NCBI RefSeq assembly: GCF_017308975.1
Contig: NZ_JADWPD010000025.1
Location: 111,277 to 175,276 of the forward strand
Source of the DNA: Amycolatopsis sp. MtRt-6
GTDB taxonomy: Bacteria; Actinomycetota; Actinomycetes; Mycobacteriales; Pseudonocardiaceae
Reading direction: 5' to 3'
DNA: 64,000 nucleotides
Shown here: positions 12,101 to 19,418 of the stretch, in pieces
Layout: the number at the start of each line of letters is the position of its first letter
Position numbering within the stretch: position 1 is the first letter of the stretch
Program-made: the position numbers and the translations under genes
Notes under the pieces: generated by a model
The model's database searches: none
Seen by the model: only the letters and a program-made list of their open reading frames with translations
Told to the model about the DNA's origin: nothing

Positions 12101-12301
12101 GTGTTCGCGGCCCTGGACGGTTTGCGGCCCCTGCTGACGGCGGTCCACGACCCGGCCGAGAAGGCGAAGGTGCTGGCCCGGCTCGAAGCACTGGTGGCGG
12201 ACCTCCAGCCCGGCGAACGGGACGACGAGCACCTGGCCGGGGCCACCGACGACGAGATCTTCTCGATGCTCGACACCGAGCTCGGCATCACGGGCCCATG
12301 A
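6146..12301 (+). CDS. Type I polyketide synthase, single fully reducing module
   Basis: This 2051-residue one-module PKS has an N-terminal helical docking segment (MADETKLRDYLKRVSAEL), then KS, AT, DH, ER, KR, ACP and a C-terminal docking-like tail (DDEIFSMLDTELG). KS shows DTACSSS and KSNIGHT. The middle motif reads EGHGTGT instead of the usual EAHGTGT, but the His is kept. AT has GHSIGE and HAFH, predicting malonyl-CoA. DH has HVVAGSVVVP and DAALH, ER has HAAAGGVGQ, KR has TGASGGLG with LDD (B-type), and ACP has GFDSL. The expected result is one saturated two-carbon extension. Many stretches match the preceding module almost exactly, suggesting recent duplication or gene conversion. There is no thioesterase, so release or further extension must be encoded elsewhere. 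ATG at 6146 follows a GGGGAG ribosome binding site two bases after the upstream stop. Confidence 0.97.
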   Translation: MADETKLRDYLKRVSAELATTRERLRAAEDRAREPVAIVGTACRLPGGADDADTLWDLVAAGTDAIGGYPADRGWDLDGAGGFLRDIAGFDPEFFGLSPREALTMDPQQRLALEVSWEALEHAGIDAGTLKGADVGVFAGAFASGYAGGPAGSLHDDVRGGHLLTGLTTSVLSGRIAYTLGLEGPAVTVDTACSSSLVAVHLAARALRAGECALALAGGVTVHSTPEWLVWFTRQQGLASDGRCKAYGRSADGMGMAEGAGMLVLERLSDARRHGHEVLAVIRGSAVNSDGASNGLTAPNGPAQQRVIRAALADADLSPSEVDVVEGHGTGTRLGDPIEAEALIAAYGTGRETPLLLGTVKSNIGHTQAAAGVAGILKLVSALRHGVVPPTLHAAAPTSAVDWSAGTVRLVTEATPWPDHGRPRRAAVSSFGISGTNAHVVLEQAPESEPVPAVVRTLPVVAWPVSARTPDALAAQARRLAGAADRDPADVGWSLATARASLPYRAVVTGRDGDELRAGLAALADGEEAPNVVTGTAGTAGKTAFVFSGQGAQRRGMGRELSDAYPVFAAAFDEVCAELDRHLDRPLKSVVDSDLLGETQWAQAGLFAVEVALVALLKSWGAEPDVVAGHSIGELAAAYTAGVWSLADAARLVTARGRLMQALPRGGAMVAVTASEDEVLAVLAEFPGAAVAAVNGPRSVVLSGVEGDVLAAAGKLAEVGARTKRLSVSHAFHSPLMEPMLAQFAEVTASVTYHEPRLPLVAGPVTDPGYWVRHVREPVRFADMVTSLRSQGVRTFVEIGPDAALTPMVVPADGEVWLPVLRRNRPEPVTAATALAGLHVRGRAIGWAGFFDGAGARRVTLPAYAFQRTRLWLDGGAPDTADHPVLGTALEVAGGEELLLTGRLSLRSHPWLADHVVAGSVVVPGTALVELAVRAGDTAGCPRVAELLIENPLTLPGRGGVEVQVTVAAPGDDGRRDLAVYARPDEGGAWTRHATGVLAPDAGAAPGLAQWPPAGATPLDLDGFYPALAEAGLAYGPAFRGVTAAWQRDDELFAEVALPDGTGDGYAVHPALFDAALHVLGLAGGTRVPFAWSDVVVHATGAAAARVRIAPADGGGVAVTLADTAGHPVVTAGSLTLRDFTPGTAAVVRDALFRLDWQPVEAPGTPDTTGWVLLDGAPDIPGARRGASLGELAEAVRAGAEVPPTVVVRVPERENPAVAALDLVQAWLALDDLAASRLLAVTERAVDAGPGVPVRPAAAPAWGLLRTAAAEHPGRILLSDVDDLAAGGLLAAGAGLGEAEFAVRGGELRVPRLVRGTAELALPDGNWRLGCASQGTLEALTPQAAEDRPIGPGEVRVAVRAAGVNFRDVLTVLGMYPGPAGPLGLEAAGVVVEVGSEVSGLTAGDTVMGIFTGAFAPTAVTDARLVIPKPAGWTWAEAAAAPVAFATAHYGLVELAGLAAGESVLVHAAAGGVGQAAVQLARHLGARVFGTASPAKWPVLAGCDQVASSRTLEFEDVFRAATEGRGVDVVLNALSGEFVDASLRLLAPAGRFVEMGKTDVRDPVDVWYRAFDLLETGAAGMGPVLAALSPLFACGVLRPLPVTCWDVRQAAEAFRFLSQGRNVGKVVLTFPAAPRPGTVLVTGASGGLGGLVAPHVARGARNVVLTSRRGVAADGMPATVAAVAAQGAAVRVVACDAADRAGMTSVLGAIPASAPLRAVVHTAGVLDDAPVEALTPERLAAVLRPKADGARLLHELTRDQDLDAFVLFSSVSGIWGTPGQGNYAAANAFLDALALHRRAAGLPATSLAWGPWDRADGMAGRLSEVDWTRLANRGLRPLSDADGLALLDTALAGAAPFVVPARVSGGSSPLLSALTRRPPRRATGAPAADPGLAALAPEERERALLRVVRTQAALVLGMAGPDAVGAERSFRDLGFDSLTAVELRNRLSAATGLKLSPTLVFDHPVPAALAAHLARELAGESGPPPVFAALDGLRPLLTAVHDPAEKAKVLARLEALVADLQPGERDDEHLAGATDDEIFSMLDTELGITGP

Positions 12302-12555
12302 CGACCGCGACGAGACCGCCGAGCCTGACCGACCGGGCGGTGGCGATGCTGCGCGCGGTGGCGGCGGGCCGGGCGCACATCACGGTGAGCGTGGAGCCGG
12401 ACCTGTACGTGGACGGGCTCCCGTGCTGCGACCAGAGCACGGCCCACGAGCTGGCGCACACGGGCCTCGTGGGCCCGGCACACCCGGCGCCGCCGCGGAC
12501 CCGGGTGCGGGCGGAGCTGACGGCCGCGGGCCGGGAAGCACTGGCCGGCCGGTGA
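12298..12555 (+). CDS. Small hypothetical protein coupled to the PKS gene
   Basis: This 85-residue protein starts at an ATG that overlaps the PKS stop (ATGA), so it should be translationally coupled and belong to the PKS operon. The N-terminal part is helical (LTDRAVAMLRAVAAGRAHI). A central VDGLPCCDQSTAHELAHTGLV segment and a C-terminal RAELTAAGREAL segment recall the wing and last helix of small winged-helix proteins. This is a resemblance only. Similar short proteins occur in actinobacteria without a known role, and I assign none. Confidence 0.7.
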   Translation: MTTATRPPSLTDRAVAMLRAVAAGRAHITVSVEPDLYVDGLPCCDQSTAHELAHTGLVGPAHPAPPRTRVRAELTAAGREALAGR

Positions 12556-12670
12556 TCGAGGTCCGCCCCGACCTCGGTTCTCCGGTGGCGCCACCGCAGG
12601 CGAGCCGGTGGCCCGGCGTGGTCCCGACAGGGGGCCACCGAGACGCACGCCGGGGGTCTTCGCACGGCGG

Positions 12671-13138
12671 TCAGGTCTTGTGGACCAGGGTGGCCCCGGT
12701 CCAGAAGTCCTCCAAGGCCGCCGTGATCGACAGGTGCCGTGTCACGCACGAATAGCCGGGGACCTTCAGTCCGTTCACCTCGAGGGGCAGCTTGGCCGTC
12801 CCCGCGACCGTGCCGTCTTCGGCTATCGGGTACTCCGCGACCTCCAGGGCGGTCGCGGACTTGCGGATGTCGAGCACCGACTGGCCGCGCGTGCAGGTGA
12901 CATGCACGTCGACGGTCACCTGGACGGAAATGACCGTCGCGTCGGCGTCCAGCGCCACGTCCACCTCCTGGAACGTGACAGTGGCGGCGATGCCGTCCCA
13001 GGCGGCTTCGGTGGCCTTCGGCACGAAGTGCGCGTCGGCCGCCTGGGCGGCGGTGGCGCCGCCGGCCAGGAGCGCGATGGTGGCCGCCGCGGTCGCGGCG
13101 GACCTCGCCAGACCCCGGGTCTTCCCGATCGAAAGCAT
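12671..13138 (-). CDS. Small exported protein, unknown function
   Basis: This 155-residue protein begins with a typical Sec signal peptide: basic start, hydrophobic core (TIALLAGGATA) and an AQAA cleavage region near residue 33. The mature part is about 120 residues, mostly beta-rich in appearance, with two cysteines (HVTCTRG and GYSCVTR) that could form one disulfide. The ATG is preceded by AAGGGGG. It lies 27 bp downstream of another exported-protein gene on the same strand, so the two likely form an operon driven from the promoter region near 13.85 kb. No family was recognised. Confidence 0.8.
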   Translation of the reverse strand: MLSIGKTRGLARSAATAAATIALLAGGATAAQAADAHFVPKATEAAWDGIAATVTFQEVDVALDADATVISVQVTVDVHVTCTRGQSVLDIRKSATALEVAEYPIAEDGTVAGTAKLPLEVNGLKVPGYSCVTRHLSITAALEDFWTGATLVHKT

Positions 13139-13165
13139 GCTGACCCCCTTGGCCGGGTACTCCGG

Positions 13166-13798
13166 TCAGACCGGCTCGAAGTCGACCGGGACGTCGTTGT
13201 TGTTCTGGTCCTTGGCGCCGCCGGACGCCCCGTTGACGACCGTGAAGTCCTTCGTCGTCCCGTTGAAGTTCAGCCGCAACGTCTCGAAGCCGATCCGCAG
13301 GGTGGACACGCCCCGCAGGTTGGCGGCCGAGACCTTGAACTTGATGTCGATGTTGATGTCGATCAGCTGCTCGCTGCGGAAGGTCTCCTTCAGGACGCTT
13401 TGGCTGGTGTCCTTCTTGAAGCTGGCCACCCACACCTTCCAGCCGGACGACGACGGCAGGTTGTAGACCTGCCACAGGCTCTTGAAGTTGTAGCTGCGGA
13501 GCCTGCCCTGGATGCGCCCTTCGATGTCGAAGCCCTGCGACTGGATCGTGAGGCTCTGGAAGGTGCTGAAGCCGTGGTAGGCGGTGACCTCGTCGTCGGC
13601 CACGGTGCGGGCCGTCCGCGCGTCCGGGAGGACGAGGTCGAACCGGCCGTGGGACACGTCGAGCGCGGCCGCGCTCGACTGGGCGACGGTGCCGGCCGGG
13701 GCGGCGGACGCCACCGCCGCGCCCGTGGTCAAGGTCAGCGCGCTGACGGCGAGCGCCACCGCGGTCCGGGTGCACGTTTTCCACGCACGGTTTCTCAT
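13166..13798 (-). CDS. Exported protein, unknown function
   Basis: The protein has 210 residues. The reading frame is open further upstream, but the start is set at the ATG at 13798 because a GAGGAAAGAGG ribosome binding site lies just before it and the protein then opens with a signal peptide (MRNRAWKTCTRTAVALAV..., cleavage near AASAAPAG). The mature part is rich in aromatic and amphipathic strands (for example LIDINIDIKFKVSAANLRGV) and ends in an acidic FEPV tail. It is the first gene of a two-gene minus-strand operon, and its upstream region carries the triple GTCCA repeat described separately. No homologous family was recognised. Confidence 0.82.
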   Translation of the reverse strand: MRNRAWKTCTRTAVALAVSALTLTTGAAVASAAPAGTVAQSSAAALDVSHGRFDLVLPDARTARTVADDEVTAYHGFSTFQSLTIQSQGFDIEGRIQGRLRSYNFKSLWQVYNLPSSSGWKVWVASFKKDTSQSVLKETFRSEQLIDINIDIKFKVSAANLRGVSTLRIGFETLRLNFNGTTKDFTVVNGASGGAKDQNNNDVPVDFEPV

Positions 13799-13852
13799 GT
13801 CCGCCTCTTTCCTCTCCGGTGGATGGGGCAGGCTCACCTCATCAAGCGGGGC

Positions 13853-13881
13853 TGGACGGCGGCTGGACGGTGATTGGACGG
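13853..13881. promoter_or_regulatory. SARP-type operator: three direct 7-bp repeats at 11-bp spacing
   Basis: TGGACGG occurs at 13853-13859, 13864-13870 and 13875-13881, each start exactly 11 bp from the last. Read on the minus strand this is CCGTCCA three times, pointing toward the exported-protein operon that starts at 13798. Eight bases after the last minus-strand repeat comes TGATGA, a weak -10 candidate. Heptamer repeats spaced one helical turn apart are the known binding pattern of SARP regulators, and a SARP gene starts 90 bp away. Confidence 0.75.
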
Positions 13882-13970
13882 CGGCGCTTAGCCCGAGCGG
13901 AGCCACTTCCTTGTGTGCTCCAGGCCGGGCCCAGTACGTTTTTGACCGGCAGCCGATAGCGGGGAGCCAG

Positions 13971-16900
13971 GTGGCAACGAGGTCAGTACGCATCCAGGTG
14001 CTGGGTTCGCTGCGGGTTTGGCGCGACGGCGCCGAAGTCGAGCTCGGGCCGCCGGGCCGGCGCGCGGTGCTCGGGCTGCTCGCGCTCGCCGGCGGGGACG
14101 CCGTGGCCCGGCGCGACCTCGTGGACGCGTTGTGGGGCGACCGGCCGCCGCCGAGCGCGGTGAACGTCGTCCAGACGCACGTCAAGCACCTGCGGCGGCT
14201 GCTCGAACCCGGGCGCGCGCCGCGCGCGGGCAGCGGGGTGCTGCCGCACGTCGGCGGGGGCTACGCCGTGCGGCGGGACGCCGTCGACGTCGACCTCTGG
14301 CGGTTCCGCGAACTCCTCGCCGAGGCGAACGACGCGTACCGCGACACCGACGCCGACCGCGTCGTGACTGCCCTCGGCGAGGCGCTGCGGCTGTGGCACG
14401 GCAGGCCGCTGGCCGACCTGCCGCCGCTCACCGGCCACCCGAAGGTCGTTTCGCTGGTCGCCGAGCGCCGGGAAGCGTTTTCCCGGTACGCCGCGGCGAT
14501 GATCGACGTCGGGGCGGCCGCGGAAGTCCTGCCCGGCCTCGCCGAAGCCGCCGCGGAGCAGCCTCTCGACGAAGCCGCGCAGGCCCTGCTGATCCGCGCC
14601 CACCACGCACTCGGGCAGCGTGGCGAGGCGTTGCGGCTCTACGGGCAGGTGCGGACGCGGCTCGTCGACGAGCTCGGCATCGACCCGGGGCCGGAGCTGC
14701 TCGCCGCGCACGCCGCCGTGCTGCGCGACTCCGCCGAGGCGCCCGCCGAACCCCGGCCGGTGCACCGGATCCCGAAGCAGCTCCCCGCCGAGCCGCGCGG
14801 GTTCACCGGCCGGGCGGCGGAACTGGCCCTGCTGGACGACCTGGTGCGCGGCGGCATCGCCGCGATCTCCGGCACGGCGGGCGTCGGCAAGACGGCGCTG
14901 GCCGTGTACTGGGCGCACCGCGTCCGGAACCGCTTCCCGGACGGGCAGCTGTACGCGAACCTGCGCGGCCACGCCCCGGGCGCCCCGGCCGCGCCGGTCG
15001 AAATCCTCGCGCAGTTCCTGTCCGCGCTGGGAATTCCGCCCGAACGCGTGCCCCCCGACGGGGAAACCGCCGCGGCCCTGTACCGGACCCTGACGACCGA
15101 CCGGCGGATCCTCGTCCTGCTGGACAACGCCGTCGACCCGGACCAGGTCCGGCCGCTGCTGCCGGCCGGACCCGGGTGCCTGGTGGTGGTGACCGCGCGC
15201 GACCGCCTGACGGGCCTGGTCGCCGTGCACGGCGCGCGCCGGCTCACCCTCGACGTGCTCAGCCCCGACGACGCCGTCGACCTGCTCGCGGACGTCCTGG
15301 GCCGCGGGCGCGTCCGCGCCGAGCCCGAGGCGGCGCTGGAGTTCGCCAAGCTGTGCGTCCACCTCCCGCTCGCGCTGCGGATCGCCGCGGCCAACCTCGC
15401 CGACCGGCCCGGCTCCGGCATCGAGGACTACGTCGCGGAACTGCGCGAGGGCAACCTGCTCGCCGCGCTCGCGGTGCCGGGCGACGACCAGACGGCGGTG
15501 CGGACCGCGTTCGACCTGTCCCACGCCGCCCTGCCCGCCGACGCCCAGCGGCTGTTCCGGTTGCTGAGCCTGGTTCCCGGCGTGGACGTCGGCACCGACG
15601 CCGTGGCCGCGCTGGCCGGCACCGAGGCCCCGCGGGTGGCTGCCCTGCTGGACCGGCTCGCCGCCGCGCACCTCGTCGAACACCACGTGCCGGGCCGGTA
15701 CCGCTTCCACGACCTGCTCCGCCGGTACGCCGCCGAGCAGGCCGAGCGGCTGGAGGCCGCCGCGGACCGCGAGCGGGCGCTGCGGCGCCTGTACGACTGG
15801 TACCTGGCGGGGGTGGACGGCGCCGCCCGCCTCCTCTACCCGCACATGCTGCGGCTGCCGGTGTCCGGCGTCCCGGCTGCTTTTCCCGGGCTGAGCGAGG
15901 CGTCGGCGTGGCTGGACACCGAACGCGGCAACCTCGTCGCCGCCGTGCGGTTCGCGGCCGGCGGTGGCCCGCGGGCGATGGCGTGGCGGCTCGCCGACGC
16001 GTTGCGCGGGTACTTCTGGATGTGCATGCGCGGCGCCGAATGGCTCGCGACCGCCGAAGCCGGCTTGCGCGCCGCCGAGGCGGACGGCGGCCCCCGCGCC
16101 CGGGCCGCCGGCCGGCTCAGCCTCGCCGACCTGCACTTCCGCCAGGGCCGGTACCGGCAGGCGGTCCGCCAGTACACGGCCTCGCTGCTGCTCGCGCGGC
16201 AGGCGGACTGGGCCGAGGCGCAGGCCGCGGTGCTCGGCAACCTGGGGTGCGTCTACTGGCAGTCCGGGCGGCTCGCCGACGCCGCGGCCCGGTTCGGCCG
16301 CGGGCTGGCCCTCAGCAGGCGGATCGGCCAGCCGGCGGGGGAGGCCGTCGCCTTCGGCAACCTCGGGCTCGTCCACTGGGAAATGGGCAAGCTCGCCGAG
16401 GCCGCCGACCACTACACCCAGGCGCTGCGCCGGTACCGCCGGATCGGGTCCCGGTACGGCGAAGCGATCAACCTCGCCAACCTCGGGCAGACGCAGCGCG
16501 CCCGCGGGCGGACGGCCGAGGCGGTGGAACTGCTTTGCCGCTCCCTCGACCTGCAGTGCGAGGCGGGAAACCGCGGCGGCGAAGCGGAAACCCGCAGCCG
16601 GCTGGCCCTGGCGCACGGCGATCGCGGCCACCGGGCCGTGGCCCTCGAATGCGCCGGCACGGGACTAGCGCTCGCCCGGGAGGCGGGGGACCCACGGACC
16701 GAGGCGGAGGCGCTGGCCGCGTCCGCGGCCGTGCTCGCCCGCTTCGGCGACCGCCCGACGGCGGTCCGCCGGTACGGCCAGGCCCTCGACCTGATCCGCG
16801 AGACCGGCGACCGGTACCCGGAGGTCGACGCGCTGATCGGCCTGGCGACGGTCACCGCGGACCCGGAGCCCGCCCGGGAGGCCCTGGTGCTCGCCGAGCG

Positions 16901-17081
16901 GGCGGGCTACCGGGCGCTGCAGGGCCAGGCCCTGACGGCGCTGGCCGGCGCCCTGCTCGCCCGCGGCGAACCCGGTGCCGCGGCCGAGCACGCCCGGACC
17001 GCGCTCGCGGTGCACCGGGAAACCGGGCACGGGCTGGGGGAGAGCCGGACCCGCGCGCTGCTCGACCGGCTGCCGCCGTGA
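13971..17081 (+). CDS. AfsR-like SARP/NB-ARC/TPR transcriptional regulator
   Basis: This large pathway regulator has 1036 residues. Order: an OmpR-type winged-helix DNA-binding domain (about 5-100; IQVLGSLRVWRDG...), a bacterial transcriptional activation domain (about 100-250), an NB-ARC ATPase with P-loop GTAGVGKT near residue 303 and an LLDN Walker B near 385, then TPR repeats (about 700-1030; repeated LGNLG/GNLGLVHW patterns). This is the AfsR architecture, in which nucleotide binding and TPR input modulate DNA binding. The frame is open upstream, but GTG at 13971 with GGGGAG just before it gives the conserved N-terminus. Neighbouring promoter regions carry SARP-like repeats, so it probably controls the exported-protein genes and perhaps the PKS operon. 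Confidence 0.92.
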   Translation: MATRSVRIQVLGSLRVWRDGAEVELGPPGRRAVLGLLALAGGDAVARRDLVDALWGDRPPPSAVNVVQTHVKHLRRLLEPGRAPRAGSGVLPHVGGGYAVRRDAVDVDLWRFRELLAEANDAYRDTDADRVVTALGEALRLWHGRPLADLPPLTGHPKVVSLVAERREAFSRYAAAMIDVGAAAEVLPGLAEAAAEQPLDEAAQALLIRAHHALGQRGEALRLYGQVRTRLVDELGIDPGPELLAAHAAVLRDSAEAPAEPRPVHRIPKQLPAEPRGFTGRAAELALLDDLVRGGIAAISGTAGVGKTALAVYWAHRVRNRFPDGQLYANLRGHAPGAPAAPVEILAQFLSALGIPPERVPPDGETAAALYRTLTTDRRILVLLDNAVDPDQVRPLLPAGPGCLVVVTARDRLTGLVAVHGARRLTLDVLSPDDAVDLLADVLGRGRVRAEPEAALEFAKLCVHLPLALRIAAANLADRPGSGIEDYVAELREGNLLAALAVPGDDQTAVRTAFDLSHAALPADAQRLFRLLSLVPGVDVGTDAVAALAGTEAPRVAALLDRLAAAHLVEHHVPGRYRFHDLLRRYAAEQAERLEAAADRERALRRLYDWYLAGVDGAARLLYPHMLRLPVSGVPAAFPGLSEASAWLDTERGNLVAAVRFAAGGGPRAMAWRLADALRGYFWMCMRGAEWLATAEAGLRAAEADGGPRARAAGRLSLADLHFRQGRYRQAVRQYTASLLLARQADWAEAQAAVLGNLGCVYWQSGRLADAAARFGRGLALSRRIGQPAGEAVAFGNLGLVHWEMGKLAEAADHYTQALRRYRRIGSRYGEAINLANLGQTQRARGRTAEAVELLCRSLDLQCEAGNRGGEAETRSRLALAHGDRGHRAVALECAGTGLALAREAGDPRTEAEALAASAAVLARFGDRPTAVRRYGQALDLIRETGDRYPEVDALIGLATVTADPEPAREALVLAERAGYRALQGQALTALAGALLARGEPGAAAEHARTALAVHRETGHGLGESRTRALLDRLPP

Positions 17082-17103
17082 GGCCGCGCACCGGTGTCCC
17101 GGG

Positions 17104-17511
17104 CTACGGGCGGATGCCGGTGGCGTCGACCGTGTAGGTGCCGTCCGGCTGGACGGTGACGATCACCCACGGGTTCACGCCCTTGGCGCCGATCGCGCCC
17201 GGGCAGGTGAACTCGCTCAGGTCGAACGCCGTCCGCGCGCCGTCCTTCGCCGGCGTCACCGACTCCTCGACCCGGCCCGCCCAGGTGCAGGCCGGGTTGA
17301 GCACCTGGTGCGTCACCTTCACCTCGACCGAGGTGACCTCCCCGTCCTTCGCGCACCACGCGACCTGGTTGCGGTACGTCCACACCCCTTCGTTGGCCAA
17401 ATCGATCGGTTCGGTCGCCCAGCAGCCGTCCGCCGCCGCGGCGCCGGTGATGAACGGGACGCTGGCGAGCACCCCGGCCGTGATCGCGGTGAGCGTGCCG
17501 ATTCTTCGCAT
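17104..17511 (-). CDS. Small exported cysteine-containing protein
   Basis: This 135-residue protein has an N-terminal signal peptide (MRRIGTLTAITAGVLASVPF..., cleavage near GAAAADGC). The mature part of about 108 residues holds four cysteines, enough for two disulfides. ATG at 17511 is preceded by AAGGGGGTC, the same leader seen before the exported-protein gene at 13138. The frame is open upstream, but only this start gives a signal peptide. It is convergent with the SARP gene, 22 bp away, and divergent from the DUF4394 gene. Function is unknown. Confidence 0.8.
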   Translation of the reverse strand: MRRIGTLTAITAGVLASVPFITGAAAADGCWATEPIDLANEGVWTYRNQVAWCAKDGEVTSVEVKVTHQVLNPACTWAGRVEESVTPAKDGARTAFDLSEFTCPGAIGAKGVNPWVIVTVQPDGTYTVDATGIRP

Positions 17512-17584
17512 GTCGACCCCCTTGGTTTTCGTGTGCCCCCAATGTCGTGGCCCCGGCGCCGGGTCCGCAAGACGCCGATGCGCC

Positions 17585-17630
17585 GAGTCCAGCCGACGTC
17601 CAATCCTTGTCCAGTCCGCCCGCATAGCGT
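17585..17630 (+). promoter_or_regulatory. Second SARP-type operator with -10 element
   Basis: GTCCA occurs at 17587, 17598 and 17609, exactly 11 bp apart, as GAGTCCA, ACGTCCA and TTGTCCA. A TAGCGT -10 candidate lies at 17625-17630, 11 bases after the last heptamer. No normal -35 box is present, as expected when a SARP replaces it. The orientation is toward the DUF4394 gene at 17665. The motif and its spacing match the 13.85 kb site, including the spacers gccg and atc. Confidence 0.7.
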
Positions 17631-17664
17631 CGGCTCGCCCCGGAGCGCGAGGAGGAGACGAACG

Positions 17665-18525
17665 ATGAAGGCACGGCTCAGGAGAAGCATCGCCGTCGTG
17701 GCCGCGGCGCTGTCGGCCGCCGGCGCGGTCTCGATCGGCACGGCGGGCAGCAGCGCCGCCCAGACGGCGGGCCTGCGCGCGTACGGCATCTCGGCCGACG
17801 GCACGCTGATGGCGACGTTCACCACCGACCGGCCGCAGGTGCTCGACTGGGTCCGGGTCATCACCGGCCTCAGCGGCGACACGGCCCTGCTCGGGATCGA
17901 CTTCCGCATCCAGAACGGCCTGCTGTACGGCGTCGGCAACAACGGCGGCGTCTACACGATCAGCATGCCGCCGGCGACGCCCGACGTCGTCGTCAAGAAG
18001 GTCTCCCAGCTGAGCGTTCCGTTGTGGGGCACCAGCTTCGGCGTCGACTTCAACCCGGCCGCCGACCGGCTCCGGCTGGTCAGCGACCAGGGCCAGAACC
18101 TGCGGCACAACCTCGCCGACGGCGTCACGGCCGAAGACGCCATCCTGACCACGCCGCCGGCGCTGGGGCCGACCCGCGGCGTGACGGCCGCCGCGTACAC
18201 GAACAACGACCTGAACCCCGACACCGCGACGACGCTCGTCGACATCAACACGGCCACCGACCAGGTGATGATCCAGTCGCCGGCCAACAACGGAACGCTG
18301 GCCGCGACCGGCGCGCTCGGCGTCGACGCCGGCCCGAACGCGGGCTTCGACATCTACAGCGACCTGGTGGCGGGCAAGACGGTGTCGGTGACCGGGTTCG
18401 CCACGCTGGCGGTCGGGGGCCAGAGCTCGCTGTACAGCGTGAACCTGCTGACCGGCGCGGCCACGGCGGTGGGGCAGTACCCGCTGAACATCGGGGACAT
18501 CGCGGTCGCCCTCGACACCAACTGA
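17665..18525 (+). CDS. Exported DUF4394-domain protein
   Basis: This 286-residue protein has a signal peptide (basic start, AAALSAAGAVSIG, cleavage near SSAAQTAG) followed by a single DUF4394 domain. Typical family strings are visible: LYGVGNNGGVYTI, FGVDFNPAADRLRLVSD, GQNLRHNLADG, AAAYTNNDL and SPANNGTLA. The family is predicted to form a beta-propeller-like fold and its function is unknown. ATG at 17665 follows GGAGGAG. The upstream region carries the triple GTCCA repeat, so the gene is probably under the SARP regulator. Confidence 0.9.
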   Translation: MKARLRRSIAVVAAALSAAGAVSIGTAGSSAAQTAGLRAYGISADGTLMATFTTDRPQVLDWVRVITGLSGDTALLGIDFRIQNGLLYGVGNNGGVYTISMPPATPDVVVKKVSQLSVPLWGTSFGVDFNPAADRLRLVSDQGQNLRHNLADGVTAEDAILTTPPALGPTRGVTAAAYTNNDLNPDTATTLVDINTATDQVMIQSPANNGTLAATGALGVDAGPNAGFDIYSDLVAGKTVSVTGFATLAVGGQSSLYSVNLLTGAATAVGQYPLNIGDIAVALDTN

Positions 18526-18539
18526 AGCCCCGGGGAGGG

Positions 18540-18575
18540 GAGCCCGCCCCGGCATCGGGACGCCGGGGCGGGCTC
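18540..18575. terminator. Bidirectional hairpin between convergent genes
   Basis: A perfect 14-bp stem (GAGCCCGCCCCGGC at 18540-18553 pairing with 18562-18575) closes an 8-base loop. It sits between the ends of the DUF4394 gene and the convergent SDR gene and can serve both. Confidence 0.8.
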
Positions 18576-18593
18576 GGCTGGGGAGTCAAGGGT

Positions 18594-19328
18594 TCAGAAC
18601 GCGGTGTACCCGCCGTCGACGGGCAGGACCGCTCCGGTGATGTACGACGACTCCGGTGAGGCCAGGAAGAGGATCGCGGCCGCCACCTCCTCCGGTGTCG
18701 CGAGGCGGCCCAAGGGGATCTGGTCCTCGCGGTGGCGGCGATACGCCTCGGGGTCGGCTTTGCGCCGGAACGAGGCCTCGATGACCGGGGTGGCCGTCAG
18801 GCCCGGGGCGACGACGTTGACGCGGATGCCGCGCGGGGCCCATTCGATCGCCGCGCCCTTGGCGAGCATGATCAGGCCGCCCTTGGCCGCGGAGTACAGG
18901 ACCTCCTCGGGCTTGCCGACGATGCCGAGGCGTGAGCCGACGCAGACGAACGAGCCTCCTTCCGGTGGCATCAGCGGTGCGAAGTGCTTCATCACCAGGA
19001 ACGCGCTGAGCAGGTTGCTGTGGAGGACGTCCTTCGCGTCCTCGTAGGCCATCTCCGTGAGCGGACCGCCGGCCTGCAGGCCGTGGTTGAGGACGACGGC
19101 CTGCACCGTGCCGAAGTCCGCCGCCGCGCGGTGGGCCAGCTCCTCGACGAACGCCTCGTCGTTGAGGTCTCCCGGGACGTACCGGTCGGCGGGGTCCGCG
19201 GTGGCGAGCCGCTCCCGGCGGCCGGTGAGGAGCAGGCGCGCGCCCTCGCGGCGGAAGCGGGCGGTCACCGCCTCGCCGATTCCGCTGCCGGCGCCGGTCA
19301 CCAGGGCGGTGGTGTTCTCGAGTCTCAT
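18594..19328 (-). CDS. SDR-family NAD(P)-dependent oxidoreductase
   Basis: This 244-residue short-chain dehydrogenase/reductase has the cofactor motif TGAGSGIG at residues 11-18, the NHG segment, a catalytic Ser in CVGS, YSAAK (Tyr and Lys) and a C-terminal LPVDGGYTAF. Classical SDRs of this length are soluble tetramers that oxidise or reduce alcohols and ketones; the substrate cannot be read from sequence. It is the last gene of a minus-strand group with a HAD protein and a broken PLP-enzyme gene, so it probably serves the same catabolic route. Confidence 0.9.
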   Translation of the reverse strand: MRLENTTALVTGAGSGIGEAVTARFRREGARLLLTGRRERLATADPADRYVPGDLNDEAFVEELAHRAAADFGTVQAVVLNHGLQAGGPLTEMAYEDAKDVLHSNLLSAFLVMKHFAPLMPPEGGSFVCVGSRLGIVGKPEEVLYSAAKGGLIMLAKGAAIEWAPRGIRVNVVAPGLTATPVIEASFRRKADPEAYRRHREDQIPLGRLATPEEVAAAILFLASPESSYITGAVLPVDGGYTAF

Positions 19329-19418
19329 GGGGACGCTCCTTCGCGGGGTGGGCCGGTCAGGCGAGGAAACCGTGGTACTCGTTGAGCTTGGCCAGCACGC
19401 CCTTCGTGCCGGCGACGC

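Noticed and set aside
7625..12232. 1535-codon open frame antisense to the second PKS gene (and similar long antisense frames at 3765-5897, 13983-16631)
   Set aside because: GC-rich third positions keep the antisense frame open; its translation is low-complexity Arg/Gly/Pro/His with no domain, while the sense strand encodes complete PKS or regulator domains.
8593..12297. Long plus-strand frame overlapping the PKS gene
   Set aside because: Arg/Gly-rich shadow of the PKS; only its last 85 codons, from ATG 12298, look real and are annotated.
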